Below are positions 57,001 to 64,000 of a DNA stretch of 64,000 nucleotides, one piece after another. Positions within the stretch are counted from its first letter, which is position 1; the number at the start of each line of letters is the position of its first letter. The stretch is from Triatoma infestans. Its lineage: Eukaryota; Arthropoda; Insecta; Hemiptera; Reduviidae. Under the pieces are notes generated by a model that did not search any database, was not told the DNA's origin, and worked only from the letters and a program-made list of their open reading frames with translations. The stretch spans positions 1-64,000 of the forward strand of contig JAAEAF010006870.1 of the NCBI GenBank assembly GCA_011037195.1. Reading direction: 5' to 3'. The position numbers and the translations under genes were made by a program.

Positions 57001-57345
57001 GAGTTGACTTCAACCTTATTTTTTCTGTTATGCACTTACACTTGTTGATTATATACGGAAGGTTAAAAGGTTATGTTACACAGGCGATTAATGTGCTATG
57101 ATACATATCCTTAACATAACCTTATAACCTCCCGCATACAATCAACAAGTGCAGTGCGTAACAGAAACATTCAGTTGAAGTTAACTCTCTACATGAACTT
57201 GACAACCTTATTCTGGCGATTGATGAAAATCCAAAACCGGCCAGCAACATCAAAAATAAGTATGCTGTGACGGATAAAATCCCAATTGTTATCCAGCATT
57301 GCGGACCTATCCACGTATTCAACTATTCAACTAATCGCCTGGATA
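57001..57345. mobile_element. Foldback element, divergent H relative
   Basis: Arms 57,001-57,079 and 57,112-57,188 are inverted (TTCTGTTATGCACTTACACT, GGTTATGTTA / TAACATAACC, CAACAAGTGCAGTGCGTAAC) around a spacer of about 32 bases. The 3' part, AAAACCGGCCAGCAACATCA, ACGGATAAAATCCCAATTGT, TATCCAGCATTGCGGACCTA and TCCAC, follows the same order as the H 3' half. The ribozyme-like core is not conserved here. A 10-base inverted pair (CAGGCGATTA at 57,081; TAATCGCCTG at 57,332) is also present. Confidence 0.5.
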
Positions 57346-59605
57346 TATTTTTTCATACTTTCAAAAAGTGACCTTCTTTGGCGGCAGCCTGGGTAGGCGA
57401 GCTCCAGCAAACTTCAGATTTTGTATATATTTTGTATTAATCCCCCCTCCCTTAAAAAAGAGCCCAATTTTTTTCATTCACCCATTTAATCAGAGCAAAT
57501 TAAAAAATAAAAAAAATAGATATTTGGAGTTGGTTTTAGAAAGAAATTTTATATAATTAATAATTAAACTGATTGAACTGCAATTCGCATCATTTTTTTT
57601 TTTTTTTTATAAAAAATGATATTTTCATTTTCAATTTTTAAAATTTCCAAAATTTATGAAGGTGGGGCTGTTACCAAAGCAACCATAAGTAGACATTTTT
57701 ATGAACCAAATTTATGAAAGATGATATTAAATGAATAAATATCATAGGCGTAATAACTTAAAACGAAGAAATTTATTTCGGGTTTATTGTTTATATACGT
57801 ATATATTTCTTTAATTTAAAGCGCGTTAGCATCTATAGTCATTGGCGCCCGGAGCCTAGTGTGTTAACCACTGAGCTAATCTCTTCCATTTTGTTGTAGA
57901 TTAAACGAAATATCTGTATAAAACACACATTATTTCTAGGCCTCTTTTATTTATAATTGTATATATCACAATTCTAGAAAGAATTATTTGTATTGCATGA
58001 ACACTGTTCTTACAAAGATTTCGGAAAATTAGGTCATTGCTACGAAAAGCTATTGTCATTGGTGTTAGAAATTTCCGACAAACTTAACCATTCTACTTCA
58101 TGGTAAAATTATGATTATTGAAACAATCGCCGAATACATTCAACTATTAAAATATTATAAATAATATTTTTAACACAGAATATGTTTAATATCTTGATGC
58201 TTCTAAAGTAAAAAATAGTTTTCAAATTGTTTTTCAACCAAAAGTGATCACCCTTTTGTACATTTGATTTCAATAGCGTGGTGTAGACAGTGAGGGATGG
58301 TTGTGGATACAGGATTTCCAAGAGGGCATTTTTCGTACCAGTATGTATTTGTATCTCTAATTCGCATAAATATAATCTATGATATATTCCATATATTTAG
58401 AAAAAAGAAATCCTGCAAATTTTTTCAAACTTAGCCTCCAATCACATGTTCGAAGTTTACTAATAAAATAATTATTTTAATCGAGTCATATCTACGTATT
58501 ATAATTTTAATATACAAGTACGCTTTGTTATATTTAAAATTTTTAAAATTGACAATCTGATATCCTGGATTGAATTATAGCCATGAAATTTATGTCTTCC
58601 AATTATGTTCCGCAAAGCTGAGCATTTTAATTATAATATGCCACATATGTTGATTGCAAACCCACACAATAAAATATTTAAATTATTTTTCATATTGATT
58701 GTATCAACGAAGATATTAAAATGTATTCATCCTAAATGAAATTGTCATATAATTAGTATGTATTATTGTCTTATAGAAATATATTGTAGAATTAGAATGT
58801 ATAAATAGATGTGATTGATAAATACCACTAGTATTGTATAAAGTATAAAAGAAAAGTAAATTATAAAAAAAAAATATTTGTGATGCATCAATATACTACG
58901 AAGTTACATAGATAATAAATCCTTAAGGGAACATTTGTATTTTATGAAATACTCTTTTAGAACACGTTTCTGAACTCTAACACCGTTTGATCGATCTATT
59001 TACGTAAGTAATACATACTAGCTTCCTTCACATCCATTTGGCCGTTATCTTTTCTTTTTTTCTATTTTTTATACAAACCTTCGAAATAGATAGATTATGA
59101 AATATGTCAATTGTGTTAAACTTTTATCGCATTAATAGAAATTTAAATAATATATATCTATACTGTATATATATCATGCAGTAAGTAATATTTTATCTTA
59201 ATTTTGACATTTAACATACTATATTAAATTAAAATAATAGGTGATTCCAGCTTGTCGTGATGATAGCCTCCATTATTACATATATAGAATTAATTTAAAA
59301 TAAGAAACTAAGTAAATACGCGTACTATGTAATTTAGGATAAATATTAAAAAAAAAAAAAAATTAGAAAGTACATTTAGTTGTGATTGTTACCTAATTGT
59401 ACGTATTTGTATATATTTAGTCACGAATAATTAATACTATGTTTTGAAGTTTTTATTTTTTTTGTAAACAGAAGGTTATATTCCTTGAAAGGTCCAGATA
59501 GTAGTGGAATTTTTGGGATCTACTTTGTATAATACAGAATTTGGAAAATATGAAAAACATAATTTGTTCTACAATTTTCAATGTCTTTTGGCATTTCTAC
59601 TGCGG
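57346..59605. other. AT-rich stretch with a tRNA-like fragment
   Basis: At 57,838-57,890 the minus strand reads GAGATTAGCTCAGTGGTTAA, a good A-box-like tRNA head, then CACTAGGCTCCGGGCGCCAA without a B box. It is probably a SINE head fragment. No gene is otherwise supported. Confidence 0.35.
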
Positions 59606-59869
59606 ACAACAAATCTTACGCTATCCAATCCCCCTCTGGACCATTTAGCCATCTCAAGACACGGAACCTTATCCCTGACGGTTAATGCTACCTAGTTCCA
59701 GAGGCTCCTAGGGAGATTAGAGAAAAGCTTTCGTTCATAAATCCACCAAGCTACCGAGTGTTGAGCTAATCACTCTTACTTTCACTTTTTTTTTTTACTT
59801 TCTCTAATTTTATACATTGGAAATTGAGTATAAAGTAAAGCCTCCTCCTGGTATAGATTTTGATTGTAA

Positions 59870-60068
59870 TAGGGGATTATACTTCTCTGTGCACCGCCGG
59901 CCTCCGAGCAATATTCTCTAGGTACAGACAACTCTGCCCATCACCAGACAGTGAGTTATAGAGAAATCCTAGGAAGAGAAAATCTAAGGGTAGCATGGTT
60001 GGATTCGAACCCGTGATCTCCACGTGCCAGTCCAGCGCGCTACCACTGAGATAATTATTTCCTTCTCC
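59870..60068 (-). repeat. SINE family S1, best-preserved copy
   Basis: On the minus strand, TTATCTCAGTGGTAGCGCGC (A box) and GGGTTCGAATCC (a perfect B box, 60,001-60,012) are correctly spaced. The S1 body follows: TAGATTTTCTCTTCCTAGGA, CTCACTGTCTGGTGATGGGC, GCTCGGAGGCCGGCGGTGCA. An intact internal polymerase III promoter is therefore present. It is not a tRNA gene, because the 3' acceptor half is absent. Confidence 0.8.
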
Positions 60069-60069
60069 C

Positions 60070-60430
60070 TAGGATTACGATAATTAACTACGGACGAAGA
60101 CACTAATTTGTGTACTGTGTTTATCCTTGCCTGTAAAGAGTAGACGTGTCTGTAGTTTAAGTGTGTTGTGTACTGTTCTGACGAAGTGCATGCATTACTG
60201 AGCTGTGGTATGGTCGCTACTTCCCCGTTGCAACAGATAGCCTTTGTGGGCACTCCTCGTGATGGCACCCTGGGTAATGCAGATTGGTCAGACTATGCTC
60301 GATGCCGTGGTGAAGGTACTTTGTCTAAGGAGAAGCGAAATCAAATCCCCTCGTTCTTTAGGTTGGGGCTGGTTGCGTCAGGCGAGCTTCCCGTTCAGCA
60401 CATATAAAAAAAAGCAAAAAACTACTTGAA
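60070..60430. other. GC-richer island with a 79-codon frame, unassigned
   Basis: This patch is less AT-rich than its surroundings. It is open on the plus strand at 60,168-60,407 (GGMVATSPLQQIAF-like start, then GTPRDGTLGNADWSDYARCR). No family is recognised. It lies between a SINE and an R copy and may be the body of another retroelement. Confidence 0.3.
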
Positions 60431-60435
60431 AACTA

Positions 60436-60992
60436 CTCTGTGTGTGTGTCTGTGTGTATGTAACAGCATAGCTCAAAAACGAAAAACTAGATATTCCGTT
60501 TAGGTATCATCATGGCATCAGACGGTGGGTCATCTGTCAAAATTCCTCAAACGGAAGTACCACTTTACTTGTTAAATTTTTTACTCTTTTGCAATTTTCT
60601 CAAAAATGGCTCTGACGATTTTCTTTAAACATGGTATATCAACTACAAATACAAAGTGCTACAACTTTCATTTAAAACATTTCTGTGGGAAAATTCATTT
60701 AAGGGCACTTTTGGGGGGAGGGGATGGGGTTATGTTTTTCTCTAAACTGTTATCATAGTTGATTATACAATTCTATCATCCAAACAAAATTAATTAGAAA
60801 TAAATAGATGGCTAAAATTCCGAGTTTCAAGAAAATTAGTAGACCGGAGGTGCAGTTTTACTGAACAGTTTTTTTTTTCAGTTTTCGACGAATTCATTTG
60901 GTACACATAAAAATTTTGGTACATTATAAAATTTGTCAATTATAATTTTGAGAACTGGATTAAGAGAAAGTTGTGTGAGTGTTTCACACCAG
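60436..60992 (-). repeat. R element, one internal unit, minus orientation
   Basis: It starts at a GT-rich tract, followed by AACAGCATAGCTCAAAAACG, GGTGGGTCATCTGTCAAAAT and GGGGGGAGGGGATGGGGTTA. It ends in the R 5' terminus reversed (AAAGTTGTGTGAGTGTTTCA, CACCAGA). The terminal 3' hairpin part is missing. Confidence 0.85.
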
Positions 60993-61360
60993 ATTTTTTT
61001 CTTACCAACCGGCCTCAAAATACTGGCTTTTTAGTGACGCAACCTTTCTCTACAGCAGTAAAAAAGTAACTAATCCATTAGCAACTTTTGCAATAAGTGA
61101 TGCAACCTAGCCTCGATCCTGAAAGACTTCGAGGATCTTACTGGGCTCCATGTAAAGGTCACTATCTTCCTCCACACAAGCGCCGGGAAAGGGACGCCTG
61201 CCTAAAACTTGGATACATTGATTTTTCTTCCCCCAAATAGCGGAAAATAGCATAAAACCAAACCCATCATACTTGAGAAATTTGCAATGCCGTTTCCTCT
61301 TCTTGCTTTAAATTTTACAGATCGTATTTCTTGCTAGGCTTATACCCTAGAATGTGCTCC
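60993..61360. other. Non-coding stretch
   Basis: No supported feature. Confidence 0.35.
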
Positions 61361-61362
61361 AA

Positions 61363-61699
61363 GTTGTTGTGCTGGTTGGTTCCGCAGAGCTGGAAAGCAT
61401 CAGAGACATTTTCCATGATACCCTGCTTCATTTTGTGGTCATCGACCGGTTTCGGGGTTCGCCATTCTTCAGGATGCTTTGTCAGGCAGTGTGGATAACA
61501 AGCAAATTCAGTTTACACACTCACCTACTGAGTGTAAAAGTTCACTGCGTGTGTAAAATGAATTTACTCATGCAAGTCTGTGTATCACACTGTCGACAAA
61601 CGCATACTGAAGAGAGGCCGAACGCCCAAAACCGGTCGATGACCACAAAATGAAGCAGGGCTATCAACACAAATGGATCTCTAATGGCTCCAGCTTACA
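61363..61699. mobile_element. H element, head-to-head inverted dimer, second copy
   Basis: Organised as at 52.8 kb. The left edge is GTTGTTGTGCTGGTTGGTTC, with arms of about 150 bases and an internal CACACTCACCTACTGAGTGT spacer. Here the left arm (minus strand, 61,440-61,476) keeps the intact core and the right arm (61,603-61,643) is degraded. The right edge after AAGCAGGG is diverged. The 99-codon frame at 61,354-61,653 is a palindrome shadow. Confidence 0.75.
61440..61476 (-). ncRNA. Hammerhead-ribozyme-like motif (left arm)
   Basis: Minus strand: CATC, CTGAAGA, ATGGCGAACCCC, GAAA, CCGG, TC, GAT(G). The core and stem I are retained; stem II is weakened relative to the other copies. Confidence 0.45.
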
Positions 61700-63110
61700 G
61701 AAGATAGTAAATAATACTGGCAATCATCCTGATTAGTTATGCAGCCAACTCAGAATCAGAGCAATGAAAAAAAATTTGTTCGCCTGGCTCGTTAAGTGTT
61801 TGTAGCATACTTATGTGTAATTACGATTTTAAGACCGCTGTAATTAAGATATAATGCTAAAATCTTAGTGGGATGAGGATACTGAAGTGCCTTCTGAACA
61901 AGTCCATCCACCAACTCGTTGTCTTATATCCTATTTAATCCTATACCAGCCTCCTATAATTAAAAAAAAATACTTGTGTGCCGCCTTAGTATCACCAGGA
62001 TTGCTCAGGTAACCTTCAGTGAGCCTTTGAACTGACCGAATATGAAGAGACAGCTCGAAAGCATCGAACTCTCTAGTCATTATTTTATTACATTCAACTT
62101 GGATTAAATATTAGTTTACTGGAATTACTTAATAATGGACAAACATGTCCAATATTTAAACATTAAATTAATAATCTCTTTTTAAATTAAAGAACATGTC
62201 TTAATTTTCAGTAAATAAAATCTACAAAATTAAAATAAATAAGCTTATCTATATTTCAGTATGAAATGATATGCGGTATTGCACATTAATGTAAAATTTT
62301 TTTCGTATAAAATTACATATATTTTAGATATTCTATTTATGCCTACAACATAGATATCATTTCTTTGATTTTAGGTTGTCATAAGAATGAACTACGTCAA
62401 TATAAATTAACCGAATAAACTCCAATTCTTCTTGTTAAAACATCAAGTGCCCTGAGTAATGGCACATTTTAAGAAGATTGGTAATAACCATCTTATACAA
62501 CTTATTTCATTAAAAAATCTTTGAATGAAAGATTAGCGGAAAAAGTTGTTTCAAAAAGAGTAATGTTTAGATAAGACGTAAAAGTAAGGCTAGTATAACA
62601 ACTTCGAGACGGGTAATACAGAGCTCGAACTGATAGTTAACCATTAGGGTAAAGTAAGGTACCGTATTACGTACTTAAAAAAAAAAAAGTTGGGGATTTC
62701 GATAAGTTTTTGTTCCTTTGCAAATCATTCATGGTTCAAAGGTAAAACATTTGCATAAGATATTGACGAATGATAATCATTCAAATTTATGTAATAAATA
62801 TTAGTGCTATTAGTGAATATTTGTAATTATTTCTGTCTATAAATAAATTATGTGATTTTTTTTAGTAGTTACTTTAATTTAATTGAACTAATAGTCATAA
62901 CATGGTTTCAATTCAATTAAAATGTAATTTAAATGTTTAAAACGCCAAATCTTGTTTGCGTCGCTCACAAAGACTCTTTTACGGCAATATTAATTTTTTT
63001 TTTATTTATTAAGAAATTTTACACCGGCACTATTGGGTCATATTAGTAAAGATGGTATATAGAGTAAGTTCTCCGAGTCGAGAAACTTCCCAGTGTTAGC
63101 CATCTAATCA
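61700..63110. other. AT-rich non-coding stretch
   Basis: Nothing recognised. Confidence 0.4.
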
Positions 63111-63111
63111 A

Positions 63112-63830
63112 AATTCACTCACTGTCACTAGAGTGGCATCGAGAGAAGGTGAAGGCTTGCTTCACATCGAGAAAGACTCCCGAGCAGCATTCTTTCCGCT
63201 CAAGAGAGGAGGCAATGGTGTCCACAACGCGATGGCATTGTTGGATGGTTGAGTGCTGTTTTCTGAACCCAAATTGGTGTTCAGGGATAATTTTATGGTT
63301 TTCAAATAGAGGGAGTAGTTGTTTTAATAGGAGTTTTTCAAGGATTCTTCCAAGGATTGGTAACAGGCAAATAGGTCGATAAGATGTAGGGAGGTGGTGG
63401 GGTTTTTTTTGTTTTGGTATCATTCGGATTATGGAAAATTTCCATTGGATTGAGAAGTATGTGGACCGAGTTAAAGATGGTGGTTAGGAATACTACTGTT
63501 TTCCTAGGAAGGGAGCTTAGGATACTGGAGAAGGTAAGGTCAAAACCTGGAGCTTTTGTTTGGGAAGGTATTTTATTACAAATAGTACCTCTGATGGTGT
63601 AAATGGTTTAGGAGGAAGAGAGAGAGGAAGTGGAGTGTCAAGTTCTTGCTCTATATATGAGGTAAATATGGGATCGTCCAAGTCGGGATGGGGAGTGAAT
63701 ACTTTAGTGTACGACGAGAAGAGGAGAGCTTTTTCGTGGTCAGTTGAGGCCCATGAGCCATCATCTCGACGTAGGGAAGACGCAACGGTTTCTTTATTAT
63801 TATTCTATTTATTAATATTTAATTGAAACT
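63112..63830 (-). mobile_element. jockey non-LTR retrotransposon fragment
   Basis: Minus strand, in order: the linker (IPSQTKAPGFDLTFSSILSS, LPRKTVVFLTTIFNSV), a frameshift near 63,420, then RT motifs in one 102-codon frame: HHLPTSYRPICLLPILGRIL, EKLLLKQLLPLFENHKIIPE, HQFGFRKQHSTIQQCHRVVD, GVFLDVKQAF. Sequence identity to jockey ends at FLDVKQAF, before the catalytic YADD. The upstream endonuclease was not found. Confidence 0.85.
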
Positions 63831-64000
63831 TTTCAAGTCATTTCGAAGTTATCAATAAAATAAGTAAGAAATATTGAGGTTCCGTCATAAAAAATAAAAC
63901 ACTATAAATTTGCCAACGTTTCTACAGATATATTGTTATTCAACAAGGAAAAAAAAAAAAATATTTTTTTCCTTACAGCACAACAGAAATATTTGCTATT

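Noticed and set aside
57838..57890. tRNA-like A-box head
   Set aside because: No B box or acceptor stem; too short for a tRNA gene.

Overview
This window is a stretch of AT-rich animal nuclear DNA, most likely from an insect. It contains no bacterial gene organisation. The coding traces are decayed jockey, RNase H-bearing and APE-type non-LTR retrotransposons, a mariner, a piggyBac and a pogo-like transposase remnant, plus a few intron-bounded exons. Which insect order it comes from cannot be settled from the sequence; a hemipteran is possible but is only a guess. Nearly everything recognisable is a transposable element, usually 5'-truncated, frameshifted or nested.

Host-gene traces are few. 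The best is the 3' end of a minus-strand gene at 10,975-12,184: three in-phase exons with good splice sites, a stop codon and an AATAAA signal. Weaker candidates are a terminal exon at 2,298-2,528 (-), an exon at 24,033 (+), a decayed coding stretch at 24,923-25,310 (-) with a nearby exon-like block at 26,069-26,150 (-), and an inverted pair of related coding-like blocks at 31,775 (+) and 32,290 (-).

The dominant repeat, called R here, is about 1 kb long and has at least 13 copies or large fragments plus small pieces. It has a 5' hairpin, a sequence near the 5' end that returns inverted at the 3' end, a 3' terminal hairpin, an internal CA/GT microsatellite and a doubled internal unit. It shows no obvious target duplication. 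This architecture resembles the non-autonomous Helentron/HINE (DINE-1-like) elements.

A second small family, called H here, is the most interesting. Each unit carries a hammerhead-ribozyme-like core (CTGAAGA, stem II, GAAAC, CGGTC, with a CATC/GATG stem I). Two insertions have 11-12 bp target duplications. Two other copies are head-to-head inverted dimers, and there is a divergent relative at 57 kb. This suggests a Penelope-like or retrozyme-like retroelement.

LINE family A (YADD reverse transcriptase, C-terminal zinc-knuckle-like motif) occurs at 12.7-16.2(-), 22.1-23.4(+), 41.2-41.5(-), 44.3-45.7(-) and 47.4-49.2 kb(+). Jockey elements occur at 38.1-39.2(+) and 63.1-63.8 kb(-). RNase H-type LINE pieces occur at 41.7-42.3(+), 42.4-42.6(-) and 46.3-46.8 kb(+). 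Two tRNA-derived SINE families, two TAA-flanked inverted-repeat DNA elements (20.9-22.0 and 39.7-39.9 kb), a four-copy LTR-like repeat, a minisatellite at 50.1 kb and a duplicated segment D (2.9 and 8.5 kb) complete the inventory. Target duplications allow several nests to be ordered in time. For example, an old R copy at 47.2-49.3 kb was hit by a LINE-A, which was then hit by another LINE 3' fragment.
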